From Cololabis saira (lineage: Eukaryota > Chordata > Actinopteri > Beloniformes > Belonidae): a stretch of DNA of 64,000 bases. The stretch is from positions 3,098,125 through 3,162,124 of the forward strand of contig NC_084599.1 of the NCBI RefSeq assembly GCF_033807715.1, given 5' to 3'. The notes beneath the pieces were generated by a model. That model ran no database searches. It was not told the DNA's origin and saw only the letters and a list, made by a program, of their open reading frames with translations. The number at the start of each line of letters is the position of its first letter. Within the stretch, counting starts at the first letter, position 1. This document shows, in pieces, positions 20,809-31,619 of the stretch. Made by a program: the position numbers and the translations under genes.

Positions 20809-21241
20809 AACTCGAGTACTGCTCACAGGGAAATCAGCTCCGCCTCGATTCAACGCGGAACCATAAATCAGGCTTCACAGCGCGACTCACTGTGCGCCCG
20901 GCTCGTACTCCTCGCCGCGCGCAGCTCATATATTTAATAAATGTATAAAGCCCATATATTTATAAAGCCTCACTTGGCCGAGCCCTAAGGCTGAGGCCAT
21001 GGTAGATTTAGGTTACACGCGGTACTGTTGACTTTTCCCTGCCGGCTCTGCTCACTGCTCACTCGCTAAACAGTCCCCACAAACAGGGTCCAGCGGCGCA
21101 GCGTTCCGCCGCGCTGCGCGGCGCTCCCAACGTTGTGTGCGCTACTCACCGGTATTACGGTATATGAAAAATTCATATCATAAGAAAAATAAACACCGGT
21201 ATTCGGTATGAACCGGTATACCGCCCAGCACTAGTGCCTAC

Positions 21242-21470
21242 ATGAATAGGTCAGGTCTGGTTCTGCTCTTGAATGTTGTCTTCGCTTTATATCTTATGTC
21301 ATCCTCTAATTTTATTGTATATCTTATTGTATTGTATTTATATTATTTTTTTAAAAGCCTCCTGTGGACAAGTGTTGCAAATTAGCATGTATGCTAAAAC
21401 ACTCAAACAGTGCATTTGGTTTGTCCTATGTTATTGTGATGTCCATACCAAATAAAGAAATATAATAATA
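21242..21470 (+). mobile_element. LINE 3' UTR, continuation after the hAT
   Basis: Follows the second target-duplication copy. It contains the in-frame stop of the LINE ORF, then AT-rich 3' UTR with AAATAAAG and an ATA-repeat tail (ATATAATAATAAT). It ends where repeat R2 resumes. Confidence 0.75.
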
Positions 21471-21624
21471 ATCTGATTGGTCCATATTTGATAGTTCCTA
21501 CTTTCTGCCATAACTTTCGAATGGTTTCACATAAAGAGTCTTGGTGGTGTCACCGGACTCGGTTTTGGTATCAAACCATTTTGAGAATGGTTTGATAAAG
21601 AGACTCGTGGGAAAATATTTTTCT
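21471..21624 (-). repeat. Dispersed repeat R2, copy 2 (second part)
   Basis: Resumes the R2 sequence interrupted at 18980 (CTGATTGGTCCATATTTGAT, then AAAGAGTCTTGGTGGTGTCA). Confidence 0.75.
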
Positions 21625-22188
21625 TATTTTTGTGAGGGGGATATATATTGTTTTTCTGCACTACCTTGTTCTCTATAGCTGATATAACATGAATTACTCC
21701 TATGTGGGATCAATAAAGTTCTTATTTTTGCCATCTGAGAAAATTAAATATATTATATTTGGTGCCTAACTGTTTCCCAAGTATATTAGTGCGTGTGTGA
21801 ATGAATAAATGAGACGTAAAGCGTACATTTCTTTGTAGAAAGGAGCTTTATGAAAATAAGTCCATTTACTTGTATTAGTTTACAGCGCAGTCTTGAACAT
21901 CCAATATGGCGGCGACATTAACGTATCACAGCAGCGGGGAGGAACACTCGATGCGGCGTCTACGTTTATATGTCTATGGTTGCACCCCCATGCGGCTGGC
22001 GCAGGTTCCAATCCCTGTCTGCCCTTTGCTGCCCAACACACCAGCCTTTTACAGCTTAACACCCTGCACCCAGAAATCCTCTGGTAAGTCTGAACTGACT
22101 TTCACAAGGCCACCTGCCAACACGGTGGTGTCACATGGAGGAATCTCAGCTCAGCCTAACAACTAATCAATAGCACTAAGCTACGCAC
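21625..22188. other. Mostly unrecognised; possible retroelement tail
   Basis: Near 21705 the motif GGGATCAATAAAGTTCTTAT looks like a retroelement 3' end. The rest, including GC-rich sequence around 21900-22100, shows nothing I can assign. Confidence 0.4.
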
Positions 22189-22190
22189 TA

Positions 22191-22224
<34 letters not shown>

Positions 22225-22561
22225 CATTAAACTTGTAGAAACTTTCCATTCAATGAATCTCAAAGTGCTACACTTAGACCATTATTCATTCATACACATC
22301 CTGACTGGTGGTGGTAGCTACGTTTGTAGCCACAGCTGCCCTGGGGCAGACTGACAGAAGTGTGGCTGCCATACCGCGCCTAACGGCCCCTCCAACCACC
22401 ACCAACATTCATACACACTCAAACACATTCACACGGGGCAAGGTAGGTAAGGTGTCTTGCCCAAGGACACTACGACAGCAGCTGGGACAGAGCGGGATTC
22501 GAACTGCTGACCTTCTGATCATTGGACGACCCGCTCTACCACCTGAGCTGCTGCCGCCCCA
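22189..22561 (-). mobile_element. tRNA-derived SINE (type B), full copy
   Basis: On the minus strand: box A region CAGCTCAGGTGGTAGAGCGG, box B-like AGTTCGAATCCC, body motif CTTGGGCAAGACACC, a 3' region with AGCACTTTGAGATTCATTGA, and an ATT tail (22191-22222). About 370 bp, and it defines the full length of the family. Confidence 0.85.
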
Positions 22562-22869
22562 AATAATGATATCAGAGCATAAAGAAGCTATAATGATCAC
22601 CAGGGAGAATCTTAATTGTTACTTCAATAGTCTTTAATAAGTCCAGAGGTGTAAATGTTGTAGGCACCAGTTCAGTCCGGCGAGCCCCACCCATGTATGA
22701 TTGTGTATTGATCTGTGTGTCCATGAAAGTTGAGCGTGTGTGAGTTAAAGTGGGTGTCGTTTAAAGCTGCTACATGCAGATCTGCAACAGTAGGAAAAGT
22801 GAGTGCATGTGGCAACATACAGTATATTCAGGCTTTCACCAAGAGGAAAACATGCGTAAAAGACAAATC
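22562..22869. other. No recognised feature
   Basis: Unassigned AT-rich sequence between a SINE and a truncated hAT. Confidence 0.5.
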
Positions 22870-23520
22870 TATTAGTGGTTTATATTATTTTCAAAATAAT
22901 CTAATTGCGATTTTTTTCCTCAATATTGCGATTTAATATGCGATTATTTTTTCAAGGCCCTGTTCTCATGTAGTTTTCAACTACACAAGCAATAAATCAG
23001 TCTGTTTTATAATAAACAATGTCAGATTTATATAAAGCACAGATTACAACAATAAAGAAAACAGATCGTTGGCTTTACCTCTTTAACACGTGTACACACG
23101 TCTGTACACACCAGTGTTATGGATCGTTCTCTCTGAACCCAATCACACGACACCAAACCGGGTTAAACTTTAGCCAAAACGAGGCGTAGTTTAATAGAAA
23201 AACACAGAAAAAATCCCACAGGGAACAAAAAAACCTTCCTCACAGGAAACTCAGAACTTCTTCACAAATAACAGGGAGAAAAAACCACCAGCAAACTAAC
23301 AAACAAACCAACAAAGCTCAGAGTTAACAAAACGAAGCAGCAATGAACAAACGGTAGCCGCTCTTTAACCTTTAACCTCTCCTCCTGATGAGCTGACGGG
23401 CTGCAAACCAGGTCACGTGACCAGATCACGTGACTGGTCAAATCGCAGCCTTTGCGGTTAGAAAATCTTGTTTTATCACATCGCGATATTATCGCAAATA
23501 CAATTAATGGTTCAGCCCTA
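22870..23520 (-). mobile_element. hAT remnant (TAGGGCTGAACGATT family), inverted
   Basis: Ends at 23520 with TTCAGCCCTA, the family terminus. The other end keeps AATAATCTAATTGCGATTTT but lacks the outermost bases. Its interior matches 46394-47458 in reverse. The interior is noncoding. Confidence 0.7.
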
Positions 23521-23740
23521 GTATATATTGAGGAGCGGCTGCAACGATATATATTCATTCTCAACAAGTTAACAACAATAACGTACGTGGATCTGGTCCA
23601 ACCTTTCTCAGAACTTGAACCAGAACATGAAACAACAACCAGCTGCGGCTTAGCCCTTTAATAAGAGACAAATGCAATGTGCTCAGTCATTCCTTAAGAC
23701 AACAGGGTGTTTGATTGTTTTTCAAACAACATTATCATTG

Positions 23741-24870
23741 GGTGCGTTTACATGGGAAGTTTAATTCCTCTTTAATTCAGAATTAAAATTAAATCCGATT
23801 TAAAACGATTAAAAAAAGACCACGTAAACACCTAAAGCTTGAGTTATGGTTCTGCGTCAAAACGACGCCGTGCCTACGGTGTGTGGTACGCGTCGCGCAG
23901 ACCACACGCCGTCACTGACGCCGTCACTGACCTGCACCTCCCAAAAATTGTAACTACGCGTCGATGCGACGCAGACCAAACGCAGACGAGAGGGCTGTGA
24001 TTGGTTCGCTTGGAAGCAACGCATTTCCGGTTTCCGGTTTGAAGCAGTCGTGAACTATCAGCCTCTTTTCTTCGTTTATGTGTGATTTTTTTTGTTTTGT
24101 TTTTTTGCACAATAGTTGTCCTTATCTCTTTGATTCACTGTGACCGGGAAAGTCGGATAAACCATTCAGGAAAAGATCGCTAACTAGCGGTCGCGGGGGG
24201 TACTGCACCACGGAGAAATGGAGTGACGGAGAAGTCCGAAGGTTCACGACGGCGTCACGGTGACGGCGTCACGGTGACGGCGTAGGCACGGCGTCGATTT
24301 GACGCAGAACCTTAATTCATGCTTAATTCCGAATCAAAATGGCCATTCCGAATTAAACTTAATTCAGAAGTAAGTGGCTGGTTTAAGTATACATGTACAC
24401 ACTCATTCCGCCTTAAATTAATTCCGGTCTTTCTTTCTGCTCGTTCCCTCGCCCGTCTGTCTCCATGATCTTATATTCCACGCTGGGCTGTTTTTCCAAA
24501 CAAAGTTTCAAGATGCAGCACGCAGTAAACGCTAGTCAAGAGCAGAGACCATTTATTTAATAAATAGAAATCATTAAAAGAACAGATGGAAACAGGAAAC
24601 ATCAAAATTGTGAGATTTTCAAAGTTGTAGGTTGTAAGTTAGTTTTTCTTCCGGTAGTTTAACTTCCGGTCCCCCCCCTATCCAATCAGAACCTTCCCAA
24701 CCCCCAGACCTGGAGAGGAATTGGAGAAAGACCATCAAACGTGTTTTCCATGCAAACCTCAATTCAGAATTACTATTTCCATGTAAACTCGAAGGAAAAT
24801 AGTTTAATTTGGAATTATTTAATTCGGAATAATTAATTCCGAATTAAAAACATCCTGTAACCGTGGCCAC
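23741..24870. mobile_element. MITE (GTGCGTTTACATGG), copy 1, with nested MITE
   Basis: Left GTGCGTTTACATGGGAAG and right end GTAACCGTGGCCAC resemble inverted ends. The complete, uninterrupted relative is at 60618-61107. It is rich in AATTCCGAATTA palindromes. Copy 1 is split by the element at 23836-24323. Confidence 0.75.
23836..24323. mobile_element. Harbinger-type MITE (GGTTCTGCGT family)
   Basis: Termini AGCTTGAGTTATGGTTCTGC and AGCATGAATTAAGGTTCTGC are inverted repeats flanked by TAA (23833-23835, 24324-24326), the TWA duplication of PIF/Harbinger. The interior has GACGCCGTCACTG-type direct repeats. Related copies: 28085-28425, and 58361-59568 (interrupted). Confidence 0.88.
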
Positions 24871-24985
24871 TGAAGGGCTGACCAACATGGGCTGCCTTGT
24901 CAGAGAGTTGGGAGTATTCCGTGTCCTCCTTTGAAAGGTGAAGTGTGCACTCACATGTCAAACGTTTGGGCTTCAGAGTACTCAC

Positions 24986-25058
24986 CACAGTAGTAAGTCC
25001 GTATGCACTCTGCACCACCAACACACTCAGTCGGGACTTTGTAGCATGGGCTCAGAAC
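24986..25058 (-). other. Candidate internal exon, gene unknown
   Basis: On the minus strand a 73-bp segment is preceded by a pyrimidine-rich tract and TTGCAG and followed by GTGAGT, both good splice signals. One frame is open throughout and encodes a cysteine-rich peptide (CYKVPTECVGGAEC). It could be a coding exon of an unidentified gene or a noncoding 5' exon of the tbl1-type gene, which runs in the same direction. Surrounding sequence is not an obvious repeat. No transcript evidence is available from sequence alone. Confidence 0.35.
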
Positions 25059-25600
25059 CTGCAACCAAAGAGTCAAAGGCTTTAAAATCAGATCTGAGAA
25101 GCTAAAAATCACAATGACATTTTACAGAAGTCACTTTTTGTAATACATTTGCCTGATACTGATGCATATATCAAATATGGACAAGCACATGAGTGTGGAC
25201 GATGGCCATGTGTTACCAGCAAGAAAGGGCAGGCACAAACTGAGCCTGGACACATGGTTGGGAGACAAAGAAACCAACAAAGGAAAAGGCTTTGTATTTT
25301 GAATGATGTAGCACCCCCCTCCCTCATCGGTATTCAACCCTGAAAACCAGTTGTGGTCCCTCCTGATGTGCAGAAACCTTGGTGGGCAATAAGTACTGGT
25401 GCATCCTCTTCAAATGCCTCATCTCTGAATGCACAACACCGGAACCTGCAGCATGGGAGTGAGAGGGGTAGGGTAACGGCCCGGTCAGGCGGGGGAGAGA
25501 TCTGTCCGTCAAGACTCCTCTCCCTGGCCCTGCCCCTTCTCAACCTTTCCCCCGACCCTGAACCTAACCAGGGGCTTGCTGATTGGGCCGGAGCTTCGGG
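25059..25600. other. No recognised feature
   Basis: Apparently single-copy sequence upstream (on the minus strand) of the candidate exon. It grades into the minisatellite-bearing repeat R1 near 25600. Confidence 0.4.
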
Positions 25601-26286
25601 AGCTGCGTGCTGGCCTGCAGTCCCCACCCCCGGTCATCCCGCTGCTGCTTCCACCTGCCTGCGGTCCCCACCCCCGGTCATCCCACTGCTGCTTCCACCT
25701 GCCTGCGGTCCCCACCCCCAGTCATCCCGCTGCTGCTTCCAACTGCCTGTGGTCCCCACCCCCGGTCATCCCGTTGCTTCTTCCACCTGCCTGCGGTCCC
25801 TACCCCCGGTCATCCCGCTGCTGCTTCCACCTACCTGCGGTCCCAACCCCCGGTCATCCCGTTGCTGCTTCCACCTGCCTGTGGTCCCCACCCCCGGTCA
25901 TCCCGTTGCTGCTTCCACCTGCCTGCGGTCCCCCCCTCCCCTCCCCTCTGGTCATCCCACTGCTGCTTCCTGCCTGCTGTGCTGTTGACGTCCACGACCC
26001 CCCAGTCTGGCCCTCGGCAGGAGGGTCCCCCCTTATGATCCTGGTCCTGGTTTCTACCCCCTTATGATCCAGGTCCTGGTCCAGGTTTCTTCCTCCTAAA
26101 AGGGGAGTTTTTCTTGCCACTGTTTGGTTTAAGGTTTTTCTCCCACTAGGGGAGTTTTTACCTGCCATTGTTTGTTACAATTGTTCGGGGGTTTATGTTC
26201 ATGTTCTGGGTCTCTGGAAAGTGTCTGGAGAAAACATCTGTTGTATTAGACGCTATATAAATAAAATTGAATGGAATTGAATTGAA
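25600..26286 (+). repeat. Dispersed repeat R1, copy 3, with minisatellite
   Basis: Plus-strand copy of R1: a 44-bp minisatellite, then AAAAGGGGAGTTTTTCTTGC, then GACGCTATATAAATAAAATT and a GAATT-rich tail. Both R1 copies that extend this far carry the same minisatellite, so it is part of the element. Confidence 0.75.
25613..25935. repeat. 44-bp minisatellite
   Basis: About seven units with core CCGGTCATCCCGCTGCTGCT plus TCCACCTGCC. The 44-bp period is not divisible by 3, so long proline/serine-rich ORFs in all frames are by-products. Confidence 0.92.
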
Positions 26287-26637
26287 CTCTCATAGCATCT
26301 TCCTGCGAGCTGAGGAGGCCACGGCTCTCCCTGCTCTTACTGGAGCAAGCCCTCTGGTTTTCAGAAACTGGCAATCACATCTCCCGGAACGACAAAAGGA
26401 AGCTGTGCACTACCAGAATCCCTACAGTGTGTGACCAACCCCAGGGAAACGGCGCTCTGTTGAGGACAGCGCGTGGGACTGCGTCCTGGAACTTCCTGCT
26501 GCTGCACCCACATGCAACGGAGGTTACTTCCTATTTCTGATGAATCATTTTTGACTCATAGTTTTTCCAGATATCCAAAACATTCATCAAAGCGTTGTTG
26601 ACTGTCCTTCCATAATATCTGAGTGAATAAACGACAC
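26287..26637. other. No recognised feature
   Basis: GC-moderate sequence with no ORF or repeat I can assign. Confidence 0.45.
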
Positions 26638-27165
26638 TAGAGCCCTGCGCGGGAGGGTTTTCTTCATCCCGCTGAATTTCTGACCATTGCCGCCCGCACC
26701 CACAATGAGTGTGTTCCACTCCCGCCCGCACCCACAAAACACGGAGAATTCATGACGCACAATAATAGCTTGATGGATGATTGACAGTTCATAGGCACCT
26801 GACCCAAAATTAGATGCAAATCCAGCATTGTCATCATCACACAAGCTATTTCACCTTTCGTACACGCATCAATTATGTGATTGAGGTTATAGCAACGAGA
26901 GTAGCTGGGAGTGGCTCCAATAATACTAATAAACAACAAAAATAAACAAAGTTAACGAATTAAACAAATTAATTTAACAAATTAACCATTTAGCCATTAC
27001 ATATCTGTGGAGGAAGAGAATGCCCGACTGCTGGTTCCAATCCCTCGTCTCTTCCAAGATGCTCCACAGACACTAAATGCAGTTTCTCCAAATATCTGAC
27101 TGGCCTTGCTTTGTCTTTGTTTTGTAAAGACCTTGTTTGAGGTTCTTTTACACGTCATTGATCAC
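26638..27165. mobile_element. hAT-like repeat with TAGAGCCCTGCGCGGG end, copy 2
   Basis: Shares its left end and two interior blocks with 13052-13712 and one block (TGAGCTGTCAATCATCCATC in reverse) with the BED-containing hAT at 37737-38627. Right boundary approximate; degraded and noncoding. Confidence 0.55.
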
Positions 27166-28084
27166 TGTTTGATCAGACAGCTTTTAAGTCCAGCATCAGT
27201 TTATGTCACATTTCATTTGATATGCATGCCAATGTAACTACATCTTTAGCAACAAACGCATGCTGGATAACCTTTACACCGCTCATATTTACAATCTACA
27301 TGAAAAGTGGACATACCCTAAAAGAAGCAACAGTAATGCTCAGCTTGAGAATAAAGTACAGTAATCCCTGGCCAATGAGCCAATGAGCTTCAGCAGCAGC
27401 TCAAGAGCGGGAGCCTTTGATGAATCGTTCATTACAGTCTCAGATATAATCCACGGTGTCGGTTTAGAAGAATCTTTTTGCCCAGAAGAAAAAAGAGCAA
27501 CAACAACGACCCATAACTATTTTCTTCTCTGGAAAAAACACTCCTGCACCGCGGCTTTAGAAGAAAAAGACGCTACAGAGTCAGGATGCAGCAGCATCAG
27601 AAGAGCAGTGGAATACACGCCAGTCACAATCTGTCCTACTGTACTTATTGTATTTTCTTCACAATCCTTTTTCCATTTTCTCCTGTTCAGATCCACTCTG
27701 AACATGAACACTTTTTTCCAAGATTCCTTCTCTCACACCAGTACATCTTTCCTGTTTTCCCCCACTTTCAATGATGTGAATCCACTGTTTACTCTTAGTG
27801 CTGCTTCTATGGATTCTTTTATCCTTCACTTCCTTGGGTCTGTCTCTGGTTCTGAGCAGAGTTGGTGAGACTGCCAAGTAAAAGCATGGATACGTCACTG
27901 CTTTTGGGAGCGTTTACCAGCAGTGGTGACACATTTTCCCCTCACTACACTTCTATCAGAGCGTTTACCTCAGCTTCACACGGAAATCCTGCTACTTCTT
28001 AAGGTTACGTTTCTTTAGGTTATGTTTACCCCCAATGCCTTGCGTTTCGGTCCACTTCCTGGATTGGGTCTCGAGACCTACGCT
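27166..28084. other. Unassigned region with a 161-codon open frame
   Basis: A plus-strand frame is open for 161 codons across 27383-27868 and contains GAFDESFITVSDIIHGVG. I cannot match it to a domain, and its second half is serine/phenylalanine-rich like translated AT-rich DNA. It may be a transposon relic. Nothing else is recognised here. Confidence 0.3.
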
Positions 28085-28425
28085 TTTAAGCCTGAATTAA
28101 GGTTCTGCGTTAAACCAACGCAGAGCCTACGCCATTGCCGTGACGCCGTCGTGAACCCTTCTGACTTCTCCGTCATTCCATTTCTCCGCGGTGCAATACC
28201 CCCCAGAACTCTAGTTGATACTTTGTTTAGCTTCCGGTTTTTCCAGTCACAGTGAATCAAAGAGATAAGGACAACTATTGTGCAAAAAAACAAAACAACC
28301 CAAAAAATAAAAAATAAAAAAAATCACACACACATGAAGAAAAGAGCGCTGAAAGTTCACCACTGCTTCAGCTGCACGTCAGGCTACGGTGTGTAATTTA
28401 ACGCAGAACCATAATTCAGCCTTTC
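28085..28425. mobile_element. Harbinger-type MITE (GGTTCTGCGT family), copy 2
   Basis: Ends GCCTGAATTAAGGTTCTGCG and GGCTGAATTATGGTTCTGCG are inverted. The interior shares GTGAATCAAAGAGATAAGGA with 24130 and 59390 in reverse. Noncoding. Confidence 0.75.
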
Positions 28426-28862
28426 TGCAAATGACAGAAGCGGGTGTCATTCACTGCAAGCTGCAACAATAGCAGCACCCATGAAGCTTTATGTCCCCAC
28501 AAAGATGCATCTCATGCTTTACTGCTTTTTATTTAGGTAATTCAATGCTTATCATTTATTTCAGTATAAATCCAGTCTTAAAAGTTAAGACTGTTCTTTA
28601 TTTTTTTACATAACCTAAAGTCGTTGTTAATTGTTAGTTATTCATTCCACAATTAGAAAAAATAACTTTTGTTAAAAAACAGAACATAAAATCAATTGAA
28701 ATTGCAAATCAAGTTTTGGTTTGAGGTTTGAGATATTATGTTTGAGATCTTATGTGGCCCAAATTGCACATTCCTGCCTCCTATATTACTTAATGAGCAT
28801 GGAAGCAGTGTGGAGGTGCTGCTCCCCCCCGCCGCTGTGAGCCACAGCTCTCTCAATTAGAG
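28426..28862. other. No recognised feature
   Basis: AT-rich sequence without a recognisable ORF or repeat. Confidence 0.5.
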
Positions 28863-29509
28863 CAGTGGTTCTCAACTGGTGGGTCGCGACCCAAAAGTGG
28901 GTCGCAGACCCGTTTTCGTGTGGGGAAAGAAATGCTTTAGAAAAAAAAAATTCATACTCCTTAACAGTAGATGGCGATACTGCCCCGTATTGTGAGTGGA
29001 CACCTGCCAGTTCAACCATAGAGACCTGCAAAGTTTGTTTACAGATGTTGAGCATGGCCAAACGCAGACACAACCAAGAATATGTGAGATATGGATTTTC
29101 TTATCTTAAAGACCAAGGAGAACAAAAACCTCACATAAAAGCATGAAGCCCTCAGAACTGAAGCGGCACTTAGAAACAAAACAGCACTCTCTCAAAGATA
29201 AACCTGTTGAGTACTTGAGAAGACGACTTCAGACCTGACGACCCAAAAGTGTCTTACTTGTCCGTGCTTGAAGCCAGAACTGGCACTGCGTGCATCTTAT
29301 GAGGTGGCACATCGTATTGCCGATTTAAAAAAGCCCCACACCTTTGCAGAGGACATCATGTTACCTGCAGCTATGGACGTGCTCAGAGATGTTTGGGATC
29401 AATCCACAGCCCGTAAACTCAAAACTAGACCTCTGTCAAATGACACAAGAAGAAGGCAAATTGGAGGCATGTCGGAGGACGTCAGACAACAGACCACAGC
29501 TCGCACTAG
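28863..29509 (+). pseudogene. hAT transposase remnant (Charlie/Buster-like)
   Basis: Begins with CAGTGGTTCTCAACTGGTGG, the terminus typical of Charlie/Buster hAT elements. Downstream, MAKRRHNQEYVRYGFSYLKD matches the start of ZBED5-like hAT transposases, and later, in another frame, AEDIMLPAAMDVLRDV and RPLSNDTRRRQIGGMSEDV match the region after the BED finger. The segment between, which should carry the zinc-binding cysteines, is deleted or frameshifted. The right end was cut by a MITE at 29510. The DDE catalytic domain is absent, so it is inactive. Confidence 0.78.
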
Positions 29510-29945
29510 TGCCACTTTTCCACTAGTACCTACTCAGTCCGACTCCACTCGCCTTGACCTCGGTTCTTTACCTCGTTCAACACCCAGATCAGAAGTAGGA
29601 GGTTGGAGTGAAGCTGCTGTGACGTATTTGATTGTGTATCTAAATGAAGAAGACAACAACACTAAAGATGTAGAACCTGGAGGAGATGATAGATGTGCTG
29701 CTGGTCTGTGACTTGTGTTCCATATCAAGTTAAAAAATGAGAGTGAAAGAAGCTTCAAGCGGTGATTTTCTATTTTGTCAACTGGAGCCGTGAGCAGCTA
29801 TGAAGAGACAGAGCTCCTGGTAGATCTGGTCGTTCCTTATCGCCGTCTAGATCCCTTTTTAATTCTCTCCTCAGCACCAGGTTTATGAACATCTGCACCT
29901 CAGAGTTGGATCATCAAACAGATTTTGCTGCCACTGCCTGTTGAA
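29510..29945. mobile_element. MITE (GGCGCTTTTCCACTAG family), truncated
   Basis: Left end TGCCACTTTTCCACTAGTAC followed by the family interior (GACCAGATCTACCAGGAG in reverse). It stops near 29945 before the second terminus. Family members: 30863-31548, 37271-38881, 59580-59998. Confidence 0.8.
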
Positions 29946-29946
29946 T

Positions 29947-30145
29947 AAGGATGCTTCCAGACCTGTGGCCCATTTGTTTTGATCCGATTCAGGGGCTAAA
30001 TCGATACAGTTGTTTTGTTTTTCGTTTGAGGGGTTTGTGTTCACAAGGCAACCGTCTGTAGCGGTTCAAAGCTGATAACAAATGCCATGAACCAACTGTT
30101 CTCTCATTGGTCAGAAATGAACGTGGGAGGAGTTTCCTCTTCCTG
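29947..30145. mobile_element. MITE fragment (GCTTTCAGACCTGTGG family)
   Basis: TGCTTCCAGACCTGTGG then GGGGCTAAATCGATACAGTT. The same sequence, inverted, is at 56140-56412. Noncoding. Confidence 0.6.
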
Positions 30146-30146
30146 T

Positions 30147-30230
30147 CAATCACAACCATGGAACCTGTCAATCACAACCATGGAACCTGTCAATCACAAC
30201 CATGGAACCTCTCAATCACAACCATGGAGA
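30147..30230. repeat. 20-bp tandem repeat
   Basis: Four units of CCTGTCAATCACAACCATGG with minor variants. Confidence 0.9.
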
Positions 30231-30299
30231 AACAACAAGCAACAGTTGTAGCCGACCAAATCCGTTCCGACCCGGTGTGTCAGTATCAGCGTAGACAGA

Positions 30300-30507
30300 C
30301 TGCAGCTTCGCCTGAATTATGGTTCTGCGTTAAATCGACGGCGTAGCCGACGGCGTAGGGTCGCGGTGCGGTGTGCGTCGCCACGTACCCTACGCCGTCG
30401 GTTCTGCGTTGGTGTGACACCGGGAGCAAGGGGTTGAAAATGAACCGAACCGCGACCTCCAAACCGAGGTACGTACCGAACCGAGATTTTTGTGTACCGT
30501 TACACCC

Positions 30508-30564
<57 letters not shown>

Positions 30565-30600
30565 TATACATATATAGATATATATCGCCCAGCCCTAGGT
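30300..30600. mobile_element. Debris of GGTTCTGCGT MITE and hAT ends, with AT repeat
   Basis: 30310-30420 carries TTATGGTTCTGCGTTAAATC and CGGCGTAGGG units. 30424-30512 ends GTACCGTTACACCCCTA, a hAT terminus. 30513-30575 is an AT microsatellite, and 30576-30597 ends ATCGCCCAGCCCTA, another hAT terminus. None is complete. Confidence 0.6.
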
Positions 30601-30862
30601 TTAGGTGCAAATTAAAACGGGTATATTGTGTTGTAATAACAGTAAGGAGTTAATTATCTGGGGACTGTTTTTGTTTTCAATCTGAACTAAGATTTCATGA
30701 CCATGATCCCAGTTCAGTGGTTAGTATATGTGAGTGAAGGAGCATCAGTGAAGGTGAAGGTTGCATGTAGAGCAGCCTGTGCCCTCTGAGGCTCAAAGCA
30801 ACGGAAAGCCCAGTTTACAAGGTGCAACCTAAAAATGATCCCACAGATGTGAGAGTCATTAT

Positions 30863-31548
30863 GGAGCTTTTCCACCAGTACCTACTCAGCCCGACTCCAC
30901 CCGACTCTGTTCTTTTCCACCAGGGGTCTAACGTGTCGAGTAGATACTTTTCTGTAACTATTCTGCCGAGGTTCTAAGCTGCTGAGTCGGCTGTATCTGA
31001 CATCATCACACTACAGGCCACCGATTGGTCGGGGGGTTGGAGTCAGACGTCTGAGTCAGGAGGAGGAAATCAGAGAAAGAGACTCTGACGGATTCTTGTT
31101 CATTTTATTCAACCAGCAATGGCAGCAAAAGTCTGTTTCATGATCCAACTCTGAGGGTCAGATGTTCATAAACCTGGTGCTGAGGAGAGAATTAAAAAGG
31201 GATCTAGACGGAGATAAGGAACGACCAGATCTACCAGGAACTCTGTCTCTTCATAGCTGCTCACGGCTCCAGCTGACTTTTCAGCAGCGACGAGACAAAC
31301 TAAAAAAAAAAAGCGTTGCCACTTGAAGCTTCTCTCACTCTCATTTTTTAACTTGATATCAAACACAAGTCACAGACCCAGCAGCACATCTATCATCTCC
31401 TCCAGGTTCTACATCTTTAGTGTTGTTCTCTTCTTCATTTACATCACACAATCAAATACGTCACAGCAGCTTCACTCCAACCTCCTACTTCTGATCTGGG
31501 TGTTGAAAAGAAACGAGGGCGAGGCGAGTGGAGACGAGTAGGTACTAG
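30863..31548. mobile_element. MITE (GGCGCTTTTCCACTAG family), near full length
   Basis: Left end GGAGCTTTTCCACCAGTACC, right end GAGTAGGTACTAG, running into a CA repeat. The interior is conserved with 37271-38881 outside the latter's insertion, so this is the uninterrupted reference copy. Noncoding. Confidence 0.82.
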
Positions 31549-31619
31549 ACACACACACACACACACACCTTGGGGCAGAATCAGTTCCTTTATAGGTATA
31601 AAAAAAAAACTGCCTTTAA

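Larger units (their letters stand above)
19966..21233. mobile_element. hAT-type transposon (TAGTGCTGGGCGGTAT) in the LINE
   Basis: Inverted termini TAGTGCTGGGCGGTATGACC / TAGTGCTGGGCGGTATACCG and a perfect 8-bp target duplication GTGCCTAC (19958-19965, 21234-21241). 1268 bp and non-autonomous. It carries smaller repeats: a hAT end (20261), a long hairpin (20378-20527) and a 5-unit tandem repeat (20650-20808). Confidence 0.93.

Noticed and set aside
25353..26168. Proline-rich ORFs of 100-211 codons
   Set aside because: They run through the 44-bp minisatellite of a dispersed repeat; no domain and overlapping in several frames.
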